Shown here: in pieces, positions 44,165 to 55,121 of the stretch | Numbering within the stretch: the stretch's first letter is position 1 | Layout: every line of letters starts with the position of its first letter | Assembly: GCF_015767675.1 (NCBI RefSeq) | Contig: NZ_CP065217.1 | Location: forward strand, 2,542,001 to 2,606,000 | DNA: 64,000 nucleotides | Reading direction: 5' to 3' | DNA from: Vibrio navarrensis | GTDB taxonomy: Bacteria > Pseudomonadota > Gammaproteobacteria > Enterobacterales > Vibrionaceae | The notes under the pieces: model-generated | Told to the model about the DNA's origin: nothing | Databases searched by the model: none | The model's input: only the letters and a program-made list of their open reading frames with translations | Program-made: the position numbers and the translations under genes

Positions 44165-44996
44165 AGCTCACCAATAAAGGATTATGATCGGAAGCGTCCG
44201 TTGTGGGCGCTTTCGCTTTCTCTAGCGTGAGTCCTCGATAGAAAACATGGTCCAACACTCGGCCAGTGATAAAACGCGTACGTAAATCAGGCTGAAAGAC
44301 CACTTCTTGCAGCGCTAATTTCTCAACGATATCCTGCAATGTGCTCCAGCGCTCCTCATTCCAGCTATTAAAATCGCCCGCCAGAATCACCGGGCCTTGA
44401 TGCTTGGTGAGCGCATTAACTAAGGCATCAATTTGCTGCTGGTAGGCTTGCACGCCCAAGGTAAAATTCACTGCGTGTATATTCGCCAAAGCCAGCGTGC
44501 TGCCGTCGGAGAGTGGGTACTCGGAATAGAGTGCCGATTTGGGTAGACGTAACCAAGGTTCTAACTGGGTGTATCCGCACGCTAAAACCGGTTTGTGCTT
44601 GGCTAAAGTCAAAACCCCCGCACTTTTGTTAAACGCCTTAAACGCATTCACTTGCTGTGCATGCCAACCTCCAGAGGCTACCCAACGTTTGAGGGGATCA
44701 TCTAAACTCGCTTCCTGCAGCAGTACCAGTTGCGCCCCATCAGCGTACTCGCTCAATGCTGTACTCCAATTGCGGCGGTTTTGTTTGTAAATATTCCACA
44801 CCAACAGTGTCAGTTCCCCCTGCTGGTCAATACTCTGCCTGCTGTGGCTATGCAGACAATCTAGTTGCAAATTAATTGCCCCATCAGCGATGGTGACCAT
44901 CTCTGGCTGTTCGGGAATATTAAAGATAGTGTGAAAGGCAAAATAGCCCGCAACAACAAAAAAAGTAGGATACAGGAGTAGGGAACGTTTTTTCAT
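44133..44996 (-). CDS. yafD: Endonuclease/exonuclease/phosphatase family protein (YafD-like)
   Basis: This protein of 287 residues has an N-terminal membrane anchor or signal (LLLYPTFFVVAGYFAF) and an EEP fold. The motifs NIYKQNRRNW, VLLQEASLD, ILAGDFNSWNEERW and DASDHNPLLVSF give the metal and catalytic residues. It matches the UPF0294/YafD family; the substrate is unknown. The start is uncertain: ATG at 44996 or an in-frame GTG at 45005. It overlaps the YIP1 gene end. Confidence 0.82.
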   Translation of the reverse strand: MKKRSLLLYPTFFVVAGYFAFHTIFNIPEQPEMVTIADGAINLQLDCLHSHSRQSIDQQGELTLLVWNIYKQNRRNWSTALSEYADGAQLVLLQEASLDDPLKRWVASGGWHAQQVNAFKAFNKSAGVLTLAKHKPVLACGYTQLEPWLRLPKSALYSEYPLSDGSTLALANIHAVNFTLGVQAYQQQIDALVNALTKHQGPVILAGDFNSWNEERWSTLQDIVEKLALQEVVFQPDLRTRFITGRVLDHVFYRGLTLEKAKAPTTDASDHNPLLVSFKISAETAPK

Positions 44997-45022
44997 TGCA
45001 CTCACGCGGCTTAGTATTGGGC

Positions 45023-45050
45023 AAAAAGAAAAGGAGCCAGACGGCTCCTT
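45023..45050 (-). terminator. Terminator after glnB
   Basis: AAGGAGCC (45031-45038) / GGCTCCTT (45043-45050) has a 4-base loop and is followed on the minus strand by TTCTTTTTGC. Confidence 0.88.
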
Positions 45051-45063
45051 ATGTTGCTTTGAA

Positions 45064-45411
<348 letters not shown>

Positions 45412-45489
45412 TTAAACTTTCATTGATTTGCTTATTATTCATGAGCAATCAGCAACATTCAATCAGAAAACCACGTTTCCTTTGGCTTA

Positions 45490-45517
45490 ATAACAAAGCC
45501 AGAGCATAAGCTCTGGC
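45490..45517 (-). terminator. Terminator after the cytochrome c gene
   Basis: GCCAGAGC (45498-45505) / GCTCTGGC (45510-45517) has a 4-base loop and is followed on the minus strand by TTTGTTATT. Confidence 0.8.
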
Positions 45518-45541
45518 GATGGGTATTGGTTTGTGCGATCA

Positions 45542-45853
45542 CTACTTCAAGCTGGCGTAGTAAGCGGCAACGTTAGCAATATCGGCATCACTGAGCATCG
45601 CAGCCTGCGCCTGCATCACCACAGCCAAACCACCTGTACGCTCTTTGTTCTTGTACGCCTTAATCGATGACACTATGTATTGCTCATTCTGACCTTTCAG
45701 GTGCGGGTAACCTGGAATGACCGCCATACCATCCGCGCCGTGACACGCCGCGCAAATGGCCGATTTAGCTTGCCCTGCTGCGATATCACCTGCCATCACA
45801 CTTCCACTGATTAGGCCCAATCCAAGAGCCAGACCGATTGCGACTTTCTTCAT
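45542..45853 (-). CDS. Small class I periplasmic cytochrome c
   Basis: This 103-residue protein has a Sec signal peptide ([21 protein letters not shown]), one haem motif CAACH, and a Met-containing segment near the C-terminus ([25 protein letters not shown]). It is a monohaem cytochrome of the c5/c4-like type, likely carrying electrons in the periplasm. The partner oxidase or reductase is not in the window. Confidence 0.88.
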   Translation of the reverse strand: MKKVAIGLALGLGLISGSVMAGDIAAGQAKSAICAACHGADGMAVIPGYPHLKGQNEQYIVSSIKAYKNKERTGGLAVVMQAQAAMLSDADIANVAAYYASLK

Positions 45854-45962
45854 TGCTTTTCCTTTTTATCTGTATTGGTCAAGGTTTATGGGCAATACCA
45901 CTGACGATCCAACGAGACGGCGCCCAAAACTTATATCCTTACGATTTTTACATGAATTTGGA

Positions 45963-47273
45963 TTACTTGCGCCAAAAGAGCTCACAATCCTGACCAATAA
46001 ATTCACGGTCAACAAACAATCCGGCAACCGAAACCACCCTATCTGCACACATAAGTATCGGGGTGCGGCGTCGTAGCCAACTCGGTACTTGGTATTCTTG
46101 AAACAGTTTCTTCATTTTGCGCCGATGTCCACGTTCTGCTGGATGGGCGCTTAATCCCTCAGGGTCAAAAGTCACATAGAGCTTTTCGCCAGCAGGAGGA
46201 AGAGCCAAGTGCCCTCTGCCTGGAGTATGTTCTAACGCTAAAACGCCAAGATGATCTGGCAAGGTCAAGGATTGGCTCAGTTTAATCTCAGCTCGCCACT
46301 GGCTGATATCGCCACTCTGCGCCACAAAATAAAGACGCTGATTGAATCGGCGCACCTGTCCTTGCCCGAGCTGTAAGATCGGATTGGCATCGGCCTTGGC
46401 AATGGCGACTTGTTGCCACAGTATCTGCAAGTTCTGACGGCTTGGCATCGGCTGGCCGAGCGATGCCAACCACATACGCAGCAGGCGAAGTCGCGCTTGC
46501 TCGCTTTGTTGACCAAGCACCGCTAACGCTAGGCTGTGATCCGCTTGTAAAGCGCGAGCCAAAACGGGCGATAAAAGCTCGTCTAACAAACTTTCTTGCT
46601 CAGCACACAGCTGCGCGCTGCGCTGAACTGCGCTAGCGAAACCGGACCAACGCTGCGTGATTTTCGGCAGCACCTCTTGGCGCAGAAAATTGCGATCGTA
46701 GCGCGTATCTAGGTTACTTTCGTCTTCAACCCATTCCAACCTGAGTTGTTGAACAGCCAATTCAATTTCCGAGCGTGCGACCGACAGCAAGGGGCGGAGC
46801 AAAAAACCGTGCGCAAACGGCGTGCATTGGGCCATCGCTGAAAGCCCTTTCGGACCGCTGCCGCGCTTGAGGGCAAGGAGAAAGGTTTCGACTTGATCAT
46901 CTGCATGCTGACCCGTGAGAAGCAGGTCGCCCGGCTCAAGGTGCTTAGCGAGCGCCTGATAACGCGCCTGTCTGGCCCGCTCTTCTACGCTGTCGCCAGC
47001 CATCAGCTCAAGTTGCACTTTCTCCACCACACACGAGAGCTGTTTCTCCTGACACCATTCGACACAGCGCTGGCTCCACAGATCGGCATTGTCGCTTAAA
47101 CCGTGGTGGACATGCACCACAACACATTGCCTTTGCTGCTCGAAAGCGAAACGTGCAGCGCACTCAAGCAAGATCCTTGAGTCGACACCGCCACTAAAAG
47201 CGACAACTAGGCGCGAGGCTGGCAGCAAATGCTCTTCAATGACTTTTGTGAAACGGTGATAGATAGACTCCAT
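45963..47273 (-). CDS. tilS: tRNA(Ile) lysidine synthetase
   Basis: TilS modifies C34 of tRNA-Ile(CAU) to lysidine so it reads AUA. The 436-residue protein has the PP-loop SGGVDS (27-32), LLTGQHADDQVETFLLALKRGSG, and TilS middle and C-terminal domains ending VAGLFVDREFIGQD. It is the last gene of the large minus-strand cluster and is separated from accA by a terminator (47291-47327). Confidence 0.94.
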   Translation of the reverse strand: MESIYHRFTKVIEEHLLPASRLVVAFSGGVDSRILLECAARFAFEQQRQCVVVHVHHGLSDNADLWSQRCVEWCQEKQLSCVVEKVQLELMAGDSVEERARQARYQALAKHLEPGDLLLTGQHADDQVETFLLALKRGSGPKGLSAMAQCTPFAHGFLLRPLLSVARSEIELAVQQLRLEWVEDESNLDTRYDRNFLRQEVLPKITQRWSGFASAVQRSAQLCAEQESLLDELLSPVLARALQADHSLALAVLGQQSEQARLRLLRMWLASLGQPMPSRQNLQILWQQVAIAKADANPILQLGQGQVRRFNQRLYFVAQSGDISQWRAEIKLSQSLTLPDHLGVLALEHTPGRGHLALPPAGEKLYVTFDPEGLSAHPAERGHRRKMKKLFQEYQVPSWLRRRTPILMCADRVVSVAGLFVDREFIGQDCELFWRK

Positions 47274-47290
47274 GCATTCTTCTCGTGGAC

Positions 47291-47327
47291 AAAAATAAAA
47301 AGGGCTGAACGAGAATGTTCAGCCCTT
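47291..47327 (-). terminator. Terminator after accA
   Basis: AAGGGCTGAAC (47300-47310) / GTTCAGCCCTT (47317-47327) has a 6-base loop and is followed on the minus strand by TTTTATTTTT. Confidence 0.93.
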
Positions 47328-47350
47328 GATTGTATAAGATAGCGGTTAAA

Positions 47351-48310
47351 TTAGCAGTAACCGTAGTTCATCAGACGCGCGTAACGACGCTCTAGCAACA
47401 CGTCTTTATCAAACTGCTCAAGTTCAGCCAACTGGCGAAGCAAAGTGGCCTTCATATTGGCGGCCATCTGCACGTGATCGCGATGCGCACCACCGAGTGG
47501 TTCCTCGATGATCTCATCAATCAGCTCAAGTTCTTTCAAACGTGGCGCCGTTAGCCCCATCGCTTCAGCGGCTTGTGGCGCTTTATCGGAATCGCGCCAC
47601 AAAATCGACGCACAGCCTTCTGGTGAAATAACCGAATAAGTTGAGTATTGCAGCATGTTAACGTAATCACCGACACCAATCGCCAGCGCGCCGCCAGAGC
47701 CACCTTCACCCACCACGTTACAAATAACCGGAACCGTTAGGCCTGCCATCTCTTTGAGGTTGGTCGCAATCGCTTCCGATTGACCGCGCTCTTCGGCGCC
47801 AACACCAGGATAAGCCCCAGCGGTATCGATAAAGGTGATGATCGGCATATTGAAGCGTTCTGCCATTTTCATTAAACGCAGCGCTTTACGATAGCCTTCT
47901 GGTTTTGGCATACCAAAGTTACGTTTCACTTTCTCTTTGGTTTCACGACCCTTTTGATGGCCGATGATCATCACCGGGCGACCTTCTAGGCGTGCCATAC
48001 CCGCCACGATCGCTTTGTCGTCAGCGTAAGCACGATCGCCAGCCAACTCGTCAAACTCTTCAAAAACGTGCTTAACGTAATCCAGCGTATAGGGACGCAG
48101 TGGATGACGTGCCAATTGTGCTGTTTCCCAAGCCCCTAAATCAGCAAAGGTTTTCTTTTTCAGCTCTAAGCTTTTCTTCTCAAGCTGCTCAATCTCTTTA
48201 CCAAGGTCAATGGCTGAGTCGCCTCCGTGACGCGAGACATCACGCAGGGCTTGGATTTTTGCTTCTAGTTCAGCAATCGGCTTTTCAAATTCTAGAAAGT
48301 TGAGGCTCAT
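47351..48310 (-). CDS. accA: Acetyl-CoA carboxylase carboxyltransferase subunit alpha
   Basis: AccA forms the carboxyltransferase with AccD, making malonyl-CoA for fatty-acid synthesis. The 319-residue crotonase-fold protein begins [20 protein letters not shown], with [29 protein letters not shown] and [12 protein letters not shown]. The length equals the E. coli protein (319). It lies 37 bases after dnaE, as in E. coli. Confidence 0.96.
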   Translation of the reverse strand: MSLNFLEFEKPIAELEAKIQALRDVSRHGGDSAIDLGKEIEQLEKKSLELKKKTFADLGAWETAQLARHPLRPYTLDYVKHVFEEFDELAGDRAYADDKAIVAGMARLEGRPVMIIGHQKGRETKEKVKRNFGMPKPEGYRKALRLMKMAERFNMPIITFIDTAGAYPGVGAEERGQSEAIATNLKEMAGLTVPVICNVVGEGGSGGALAIGVGDYVNMLQYSTYSVISPEGCASILWRDSDKAPQAAEAMGLTAPRLKELELIDEIIEEPLGGAHRDHVQMAANMKATLLRQLAELEQFDKDVLLERRYARLMNYGYC

Positions 48311-48347
48311 CTATGAATCCTTGTTGATTCGGCATATTACGCCAAAT

Positions 48348-51300
48348 TTAGTTAAATTCGAGTTCTACCTGGTCTTTACCAAGTAACATCTTTAAGTCAT
48401 CAAGTAATGTATCACTAGGCGTTACTCGCCATTCCGTGCCCAATGTTAACCGCGCTCTGGCGTCGGCACGCTGGTAGTATACATTGACAGGAACCGTTCC
48501 GGCTTTATGTGGCTCTAAGATCCGACTAAAGCGCGCAAAAAACTGGTCATCAATCTGTGATGCAGTGACAGAAACGGACACGCCTCGGGCGTATTTTTCC
48601 CGCGCCGAACCGAGGTCCATGACTTCGCGAGCCGTCATTTTAAGGCCACCATTGAAGTCATCAAAGCTGACCTGTCCGGAAACCACCAGAATTCTATCTT
48701 TTTCCAGCAGTTCTGCATACCGTTCAAGTGCATCTGAGAACAACATCACTTCCATGCGGCCACTGCTATCATCTAAGGTCATTATGCCGATGCGCGTACC
48801 GCGCTTAGTGGTCATCACTCGCGCGGCGATCACCAGCCCGGCTAAAGTCAACGATTGATCGCGCCGAGTCGGCGTTGCATCTTTTAATCGACAACTGGTG
48901 TACTTATTAAGTTCCGACAGATAAGCATTCACCGGATGCCCAGTCAGATAAAGGCCTAACGTTTCACGTTCCCCCTCCAGCCACACTTTTTCCGGCCAAG
49001 GTTCAACCTGAATGTACTTGTGCTCTACCTCTTCCGGCGCATCCGTCAACACGCCAAACATGTCCGCCTGACCAAACGCCTCCGCTTGGTGATACTGGCT
49101 CGCCGCTTTAACCGCGTCATCCAGCGAGGCCATCATCGCCGCGCGATGCGGGCCTAACCTGTCTAGCGCGCCGGCGTAAATCAGCTTTTCAATCACCCGC
49201 TTGTTAACTTTTTTAAGGTCAATGCGCGCGCAGAAATCAAATAGATCTTTAAAGTGACCACCTTTATTGCGCGCGGCTAAAATAGCGTCGATCGGTCCTT
49301 CACCCACCCCTTTGATGGCCCCGATGCCGTAAACAATCGCACCGTTTTCATCCACGTTGAAACGGTATAAACCAGAGTTGATGTCTGGCGGCAACACGGT
49401 GAGTTTCATGCGAAAACATTCGTCTACCAGACCTACTACTTTTTCGGTGTTATCCATATCGGCCGTCATTACCGCTGCCATGAATTCAGCTGGATAATGG
49501 GTTTTAAGCCACAAGGTTTGGTAAGAAACCAGTGCATACGCCGCGGAGTGCGATTTGTTAAAGCCGTAACCGGCGAACTTTTCTACCAAGTCGAAGATTT
49601 TCATCGCCAACTCGCCATCAACTCCGTTCTTCACCGCGCCTTCTTCGAAAGTTGCACGCTGCTTGGCCATCTCTTCCGGCTTTTTCTTACCCATCGCCCG
49701 GCGTAGCATGTCCGCTCCGCCTAGGGTATAACCCGATAAGACCTGAGCGATTTGCATGACCTGCTCTTGGTAGAGGATGATGCCGTAAGTTGGATCGAGT
49801 ATTTCTTTTAGTGACTCGTGTTGCCACTTTTCATCTGGGTAAGAGATCGCTTCTCGGCCATGTTTACGGTCGATAAAATTATCCACCATGCCCGATTGCA
49901 GCGGCCCCGGACGGAATAAGGCCACCAGTGCGATGATGTCTTCAAAACAGTCCGGTTGAAGACGTTTGATAAGCTCTTTCATCCCGCGCGATTCGAGCTG
50001 AAATACCGCCGTGGTCTCTGAGTTTTGTAATAGGCGAAACGACGCCGGATCTTCTAGAGGGATGGATTCAATACGGACTGGCGGTTTGCCTTCTTTCTCC
50101 AAGCGCGGGTTAATCAACCCTAACGCCCAGTCAATAATGGTCAGAGTTCGCAGCCCCAAGAAGTCAAACTTAACCAGCCCCGCTGTTTCAACGTCGTTCT
50201 TATCAAACTGCGTGACGGGGAAATGCCCTTCCGCATCTGCATAAATTGGCGCAAAGTCGGTAATTGTGGTCGGTGAAATAACCACACCACCGGCGTGTTT
50301 ACCGGCGTTACGCGTACAACCTTCCAAAATGCGACACATGTCGATGAGTTCTTTCACTTCCTCATCGGCTTCATACAGTTCAGGCAGCGCAGGTTCGGCT
50401 TTAAACGCTTTTTCTAGCGTCATGCCCGGATCGGGCGGCACCAGTTTTGAAATACGGTCAACGAAACCAAATGGATGACCAAGAACACGACCAACGTCAC
50501 GGATAACCGCTTTTGCCGCCATAGTACCGAAGGTGATGATTTGTGACACCGCATCACGGCCATACATTTCAGCAACATGATCAATGACTTGGTCCCGCTT
50601 ATCCATACAAAAGTCGACGTCGAAATCGGGCATGGATACGCGCTCTGGGTTGAGGAAACGTTCAAACAGCAGATCGTATTCAAGCGGGTCCAGATCGGTG
50701 ATTTTCAGCGCATACGCGACCAGCGAACCGGCACCCGAGCCTCGTCCTGGCCCTACGGGAATCGCATTGTCTTTTGACCATTGGATGAACTCCATTACGA
50801 TCAAGAAGTAGCCGGGAAAGCCCATTTGGTTGATCACGTCTAGCTCGATTTGCAGACGTTCGTCGTACTCAGGTCGGCGCTGGGCACGCACTTCGGGATC
50901 GGGGAAAAGGAACGCTAAACGCTCTTCTAATCCTTCGCGGGATTTCATCACTAAGTAGTCGGTTTCCGCCATGCCATCGGTTGGGAAAGCCGGGAGAAAA
51001 TATTCACCGAGGCGAACGGTCACGTTGCAGCGTTTCGCGATTTCGACGCTGTTCTCCAACGCTTCTGGAATATCAGCAAACAGCTCGCACATCTCTTGTT
51101 CGCTGCGCAAGTATTGCTGCGGACTATAATTTTTCGGACGACGCGGATCCTCTAACGTGTAGCCGTCGTGAATGGCCACACGAATTTCGTGCGCATCAAA
51201 CAGATCTTCGCTGATAAACACCACTTCGTTGGTCGCTACCACGGGCAGATCGGTTTGCTCTGCCAATTCAACCGCAAAATGCAGATACGTTTCTTCGTCG

Positions 51301-51827
51301 CTACGCCCAGTACGAACAAGTTCTAGATAAAAGCGATCTGGAAAATGCTGCTGATAAAACGCCACGCAACTATCAACTAAGGCACTGTTGCCTTTCAGCA
51401 GCGCTTTACCAATTTCGCCATTACGCGCACCAGAGAGCACAATCAATCCAGTTGAGAGCTCCGCTAGCCAAGCTTTGTCAATCACGGGTTGGTGCTGCAC
51501 ATGACCGCGCAAATAGGCCTTTGAGATCAATAAGGTAAGATTGTTGTAGCCTATGTTATCGGCGGCTAACACGGTGAGACTGGTCAACTCTTCGCCAAAT
51601 TCTTCGGACTGCATTTTGAAATCTGCGCCGACGATCGGTTTGACGCCATTACCATGTGCGGATCCATAGAATTTCACCAAACCGCAGAGGTTGGTAAAGT
51701 CGGTGAGCGCCATGGCTGGCATGCCAAATTCCGCAACTTTCTTTACCAAAGGCGAGACTTTGTTAATACCGTCCACCATCGAAAAATCACTGTGAATGCG
51801 AAGATGGATAAATTTGGGATCTGACAT
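48348..51827 (-). CDS. dnaE: DNA polymerase III alpha subunit
   Basis: DnaE is the replicative polymerase. The 1159-residue protein has an N-terminal PHP domain ([15 protein letters not shown]) and a polymerase core with the catalytic aspartates in [10 protein letters not shown] near residue 400. A helix-hairpin-helix region, an OB domain (about 980-1070) and a C-terminal tau-binding region follow. I start at ATG 51827; the codon before it is an in-frame TTG. It sits in the rnhB-dnaE-accA order of E. coli. Confidence 0.97.
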   Translation of the reverse strand: MSDPKFIHLRIHSDFSMVDGINKVSPLVKKVAEFGMPAMALTDFTNLCGLVKFYGSAHGNGVKPIVGADFKMQSEEFGEELTSLTVLAADNIGYNNLTLLISKAYLRGHVQHQPVIDKAWLAELSTGLIVLSGARNGEIGKALLKGNSALVDSCVAFYQQHFPDRFYLELVRTGRSDEETYLHFAVELAEQTDLPVVATNEVVFISEDLFDAHEIRVAIHDGYTLEDPRRPKNYSPQQYLRSEQEMCELFADIPEALENSVEIAKRCNVTVRLGEYFLPAFPTDGMAETDYLVMKSREGLEERLAFLFPDPEVRAQRRPEYDERLQIELDVINQMGFPGYFLIVMEFIQWSKDNAIPVGPGRGSGAGSLVAYALKITDLDPLEYDLLFERFLNPERVSMPDFDVDFCMDKRDQVIDHVAEMYGRDAVSQIITFGTMAAKAVIRDVGRVLGHPFGFVDRISKLVPPDPGMTLEKAFKAEPALPELYEADEEVKELIDMCRILEGCTRNAGKHAGGVVISPTTITDFAPIYADAEGHFPVTQFDKNDVETAGLVKFDFLGLRTLTIIDWALGLINPRLEKEGKPPVRIESIPLEDPASFRLLQNSETTAVFQLESRGMKELIKRLQPDCFEDIIALVALFRPGPLQSGMVDNFIDRKHGREAISYPDEKWQHESLKEILDPTYGIILYQEQVMQIAQVLSGYTLGGADMLRRAMGKKKPEEMAKQRATFEEGAVKNGVDGELAMKIFDLVEKFAGYGFNKSHSAAYALVSYQTLWLKTHYPAEFMAAVMTADMDNTEKVVGLVDECFRMKLTVLPPDINSGLYRFNVDENGAIVYGIGAIKGVGEGPIDAILAARNKGGHFKDLFDFCARIDLKKVNKRVIEKLIYAGALDRLGPHRAAMMASLDDAVKAASQYHQAEAFGQADMFGVLTDAPEEVEHKYIQVEPWPEKVWLEGERETLGLYLTGHPVNAYLSELNKYTSCRLKDATPTRRDQSLTLAGLVIAARVMTTKRGTRIGIMTLDDSSGRMEVMLFSDALERYAELLEKDRILVVSGQVSFDDFNGGLKMTAREVMDLGSAREKYARGVSVSVTASQIDDQFFARFSRILEPHKAGTVPVNVYYQRADARARLTLGTEWRVTPSDTLLDDLKMLLGKDQVELEFN

Positions 51828-51902
51828 CAATCGATACCGTTTGTGCTAATTTTCGGGTTAATTCTACTATCGGAGCGCGAGTTTACCACCCACCAACTCT
51901 CT

Positions 51903-52541
51903 TCACTGCTTCTTTTCGAGCGCTTTTCTCACTGGGGAAAAACTTTTTCGATGCTGCGCAATCACACCGTGCTGCTCGATGGCCGCAAAATGGGCAGCCG
52001 TTGGATAGCCCTTGTGCTGGGCGAAACCAAATTCAGGATGCAGCTTGTCGAGCGCTTCCATCTCTTGGTCGCGCACCACTTTAGCGATGATCGATGCAGC
52101 ACTGATTTCAGCAACACGCAAATCGCCTTTGACGACGGCCTGACTATCCATAGAAAGGGAAGGACAACGGTTGCCGTCAATCAGCACCAAATCGGGCGTC
52201 ACGGCTAAACCGGCAACCGCACGCTGCATCGCCACCATGGTGGCTTGCAAGATGTTGAGCTGGTCAATTTCTTCTGGCGTACAGCGGCCAACCGCCCAAG
52301 CGAGTGCTTTCTCCTTGATCTCAGGAAACAAGGCTAAGCGTTTTTTTTCACTCAGTTTTTTTGAATCGTTGAGCCCTGCAATCGGATTGTTCGGGTCTAA
52401 AATGACCGCCGCGGTGACGACATCTCCCACTAATGGACCGCGGCCCACTTCGTCCACCCCCGCCACATACTGATAGCCTGCTGGGTATTCGAACGGTGGA
52501 AATTCTACTTTTGCCTTGGTGGCTTTCGCTTTAACCGCCAT
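51903..52541 (-). CDS. rnhB: Ribonuclease HII
   Basis: RNase HII removes ribonucleotides from DNA. The 212-residue protein has catalytic acidic residues in [19 protein letters not shown] and [14 protein letters not shown]. An N-terminal Lys/Ala-rich stretch of about 20 residues ([14 protein letters not shown]) precedes the core. It starts 2 bases after the lpxB stop, so lpxB-rnhB are coupled, and it precedes dnaE. Confidence 0.95.
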   Translation of the reverse strand: MAVKAKATKAKVEFPPFEYPAGYQYVAGVDEVGRGPLVGDVVTAAVILDPNNPIAGLNDSKKLSEKKRLALFPEIKEKALAWAVGRCTPEEIDQLNILQATMVAMQRAVAGLAVTPDLVLIDGNRCPSLSMDSQAVVKGDLRVAEISAASIIAKVVRDQEMEALDKLHPEFGFAQHKGYPTAAHFAAIEQHGVIAQHRKSFSPVRKALEKKQ

Positions 52542-52543
52542 GT

Positions 52544-53692
52544 TTAATCTCTATTCTCAATCAGGTTCAACACCGCGTTGGCGGCTTGCTGATCCGCGTC
52601 TTTGCGAATCCAATGGTGCATTTCGGTAAACTTGTTCAGCATCGATTGATTGTTGCCTTCAAGTAAGCGCGAGACTTCCGCAAAGAGATTTTGCGGCGTA
52701 CAGTCATCTTGCAAATATTCTTTGACTAGCGATTCACCAGCTAAAATATTCGGCAGTGAGACATACTTCGTTTTAAGCAGACGTTTGGCTAAAAAGGCCG
52801 TCAATGCATTCACGCGGTAACCCACCACCATTGGCCGTTTGAGTAACATGCATTCGAGTGCAACGGTCCCCGAAGCCAACAGCACGGCATCCGCGGCGGT
52901 GATGACGTTGCGCGCGGTATCATCGACTAGCTTGAACTCCAGTTCCGGCGCATATTGCTGCCATGCTTGCTCAAACTGCTGGCGGCGTTTTTGGTTGACG
53001 AGCGCTACCACAAAACCGAGTTCAGGATATTGTTGATGCAGCAATTTACAGGTTTCGATAAAGGTCGGCGCCAACATTTTCAGCTCGCTGCCACGGCTGC
53101 CGGGAAGTACCGCCAACCATTTTTTCTCTTGCTCAAGACCAAGCAGTGCTCTGGCAGGCACTGGCTCAGACTCAAGGGGGATCGCATCCGCCAGCGTGTG
53201 GCCGATAAACTCACAAGGCACATCGAATTTGTCGTAAAACGCTTTTTCAAATGGTAGAAAAGCCAGCACCAGATGAGTGGCGGCGGCAATTTTGGAGATG
53301 CGTTTTTGCCGCCATGCCCAGACGGATGGGCTGACATAGTGCACGGTTTTGATGCCTGCATTCTTGAGATCAAGCTCTAGGCGCAGATTAAAATCAGGCG
53401 CGTCAATGCCAACAAACACATCCGGTGGATTTTGCGTGAAGTGGCGAACCAGTTCAGCTTTCACTTTGAGCAGACGTGGCAATCGACCCAGTACCTCGAC
53501 CAACCCCATGACCGCCAGCTCTTCCATGTCGAACAGCGACTGACAGCCTTGCGCGATCATTTTTGGTCCACCGATGCCGACAAACTCGGCATTCGGGTAG
53601 CGCGCTTTCACTGCTTGAATAAAGCCTTCACCCAAGGTATCTCCGGACAGTTCGCCCGCAACGATACCAATTCGAAGTGGCTTGTTTAGCAT
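52544..53692 (-). CDS. lpxB: Lipid-A-disaccharide synthase
   Basis: LpxB condenses UDP-2,3-diacylglucosamine with lipid X to form the lipid A disaccharide. The 382-residue GT-B glycosyltransferase begins [19 protein letters not shown], with [23 protein letters not shown] and [23 protein letters not shown]. In E. coli lpxB follows lpxA almost directly. Here 93 bases with a terminator-like hairpin separate them. Confidence 0.96.
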   Translation of the reverse strand: MLNKPLRIGIVAGELSGDTLGEGFIQAVKARYPNAEFVGIGGPKMIAQGCQSLFDMEELAVMGLVEVLGRLPRLLKVKAELVRHFTQNPPDVFVGIDAPDFNLRLELDLKNAGIKTVHYVSPSVWAWRQKRISKIAAATHLVLAFLPFEKAFYDKFDVPCEFIGHTLADAIPLESEPVPARALLGLEQEKKWLAVLPGSRGSELKMLAPTFIETCKLLHQQYPELGFVVALVNQKRRQQFEQAWQQYAPELEFKLVDDTARNVITAADAVLLASGTVALECMLLKRPMVVGYRVNALTAFLAKRLLKTKYVSLPNILAGESLVKEYLQDDCTPQNLFAEVSRLLEGNNQSMLNKFTEMHHWIRKDADQQAANAVLNLIENRD

Positions 53693-53726
53693 GTTTGCTC
53701 ACCTTCTTTTTATCGAACGCTAAAAA

Positions 53727-53760
53727 CGCAAAAAGACCGCCATCTCAGACGGCGATCTTT
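53727..53760 (-). terminator. Terminator-like hairpin between lpxA and lpxB
   Basis: AAAGACCGCC (53732-53741) / GGCGATCTTT (53751-53760) makes ten pairs including one G-U, with a 9-base loop. It is followed on the minus strand by TTTTTGCG. Confidence 0.8.
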
Positions 53761-53785
53761 TAATCATTATTGCAACAAGGCGTAA

Positions 53786-54574
53786 TTAGCGAATAATGCC
53801 ACGCTGCGACTTTTCCAAGAAATCAAGGAACAGAGCCACCGCTGGAAATTCCTCTACATCTTTGGCAATCTCTTCTTTGGCCGCTTCGAGCGTTAAACCA
53901 CTGCGGTAAAGCGCTTTGTATGCACGACGAATCGCCAAGATCTCTTTCTTCTCGAAACCACGGCGCTTTAACCCTTCAACGTTAATGCCAAAAGGTGCAC
54001 AGTGGTTGCCCTGCGCCATCACATAAGGCGGTACATCCTGTACGACGATAGAGCCACCGCCCAGCATACAGTGATCGCCAATATGGCAGAACTGGTGAAT
54101 CGCTGACATACCGCCGATGATGGCTTGGTTGCCGATGTTCACGTGACCTGCCAGCGTCGCGTTGTTGGCGAAGATACAACGGTCGCCAATCACACAATCG
54201 TGCGCCACGTGGGCGTTAATCATAAACAGGTTGTCACTGCCGACAATGGTAATGCCTTTGTCCTGAACCGTTCCACGATGCATGGTCACACTTTCACGGA
54301 TGGTGTTGCGATCGCCGATAATCAGTTGGGTGTCTTCACCAGCGTATTTCAGATCTTGGCAAGCTTCACCAATAGAAGCAAACTGGAAAATACGGTTGTC
54401 TTTACCAATCTTGGTTGGGCCTTTCACTACCACATGAGAAAGTAGTTCCGTGCCCTCACCAATTTCCACTTTACTGTCTACGTAGCAAAATGGACCAATT
54501 TTAACATTCGCGCCAATAACAGCGCCTGCTTCAATCACTGCGGTTGGGTGGATTTGTGCCGTTGCATCAATCAT
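53786..54574 (-). CDS. lpxA: UDP-N-acetylglucosamine acyltransferase
   Basis: LpxA catalyses the first step of lipid A synthesis, adding a 3-hydroxyacyl chain to UDP-GlcNAc. The 262-residue left-handed beta-helix protein ([21 protein letters not shown]) has the catalytic His in [13 protein letters not shown] and the conserved MHRGTVQD. I start at the ATG at 54572-54574, one base after the fabZ stop; the longer frame to 54595 lies inside fabZ. Confidence 0.96.
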   Translation of the reverse strand: MIDATAQIHPTAVIEAGAVIGANVKIGPFCYVDSKVEIGEGTELLSHVVVKGPTKIGKDNRIFQFASIGEACQDLKYAGEDTQLIIGDRNTIRESVTMHRGTVQDKGITIVGSDNLFMINAHVAHDCVIGDRCIFANNATLAGHVNIGNQAIIGGMSAIHQFCHIGDHCMLGGGSIVVQDVPPYVMAQGNHCAPFGINVEGLKRRGFEKKEILAIRRAYKALYRSGLTLEAAKEEIAKDVEEFPAVALFLDFLEKSQRGIIR

Positions 54575-54575
54575 A

Positions 54576-55028
54576 TTAAAACTCTCTACGCGCACACTTC
54601 AGTTCTGCGGAACAAACCACGTCTCCGTCGACTTTTGCAACACCCGTAAAGGCAGCAATGCCACGGCGCTCTTTTAAGAACTCCACTTCAATGATGAGTT
54701 GATCACCTGGAAGAACGGGTTTGCGGAACTTGGCGCCATCGACGCTGGCAAAGTAGTACAACTCATTTTCAGACGGAGCACCAAATGATTTAAAGGCCAG
54801 CAGGCCAGTTGCCTGAGCCATGGCCTCCAGAATCAACACGCCTGGAAAAACCGGAAGTTGAGGAAAATGACCTGTAAACTGAGGTTCGTTTACCGAAACG
54901 TTCTTGATAGCGTGAAGATATTTTTCTTCCTGGAAGTCGATAACACGGTCAATCATCAAGAATGGGTAGCGATGAGGTAAAAGCGCCTGAATTTCAGTGA
55001 TATTCATCGTTCTCTTTTCAGTAGTCAA
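54576..55028 (-). CDS. fabZ: 3-hydroxyacyl-ACP dehydratase FabZ
   Basis: FabZ dehydrates beta-hydroxyacyl-ACP in fatty-acid elongation and competes with LpxA/LpxD for substrate. The hot-dog-fold protein has the catalytic His in [11 protein letters not shown] and Glu in [11 protein letters not shown]. Two starts are possible: TTG at 55028 (150 residues, AGGA eight bases upstream, MTTEKRT like the E. coli MTTNTHT) or ATG at 55007 (143 residues). I favour the TTG because of the RBS and length. Confidence 0.93.
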   Translation of the reverse strand: MTTEKRTMNITEIQALLPHRYPFLMIDRVIDFQEEKYLHAIKNVSVNEPQFTGHFPQLPVFPGVLILEAMAQATGLLAFKSFGAPSENELYYFASVDGAKFRKPVLPGDQLIIEVEFLKERRGIAAFTGVAKVDGDVVCSAELKCARREF

Positions 55029-55070
55029 AGTCTTATTCCTATATCAATACTGTATATATAGCGCGCCATT

Positions 55071-55104
55071 ATAGAAGAAAAAGACTCGCAGTTCGCGAGT
55101 CTTT
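55071..55104 (-). terminator. Terminator-like hairpin between lpxD and fabZ
   Basis: AAAGACTCGC (55080-55089) / GCGAGTCTTT (55095-55104) is a perfect 10-bp stem with a 5-base loop, followed on the minus strand by TTCTTC. A perfect TATAAT (minus strand, 55068-55073) comes immediately after. Confidence 0.82.
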
Positions 55105-55121
55105 ACAGAGAAATCACTTAA

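Noticed and set aside
55045..55065. LexA-box-like CTGTATATATAGCG before fabZ
   Set aside because: The second half-site does not match CTGTN8ACAG, so it is only an AT-rich stretch.
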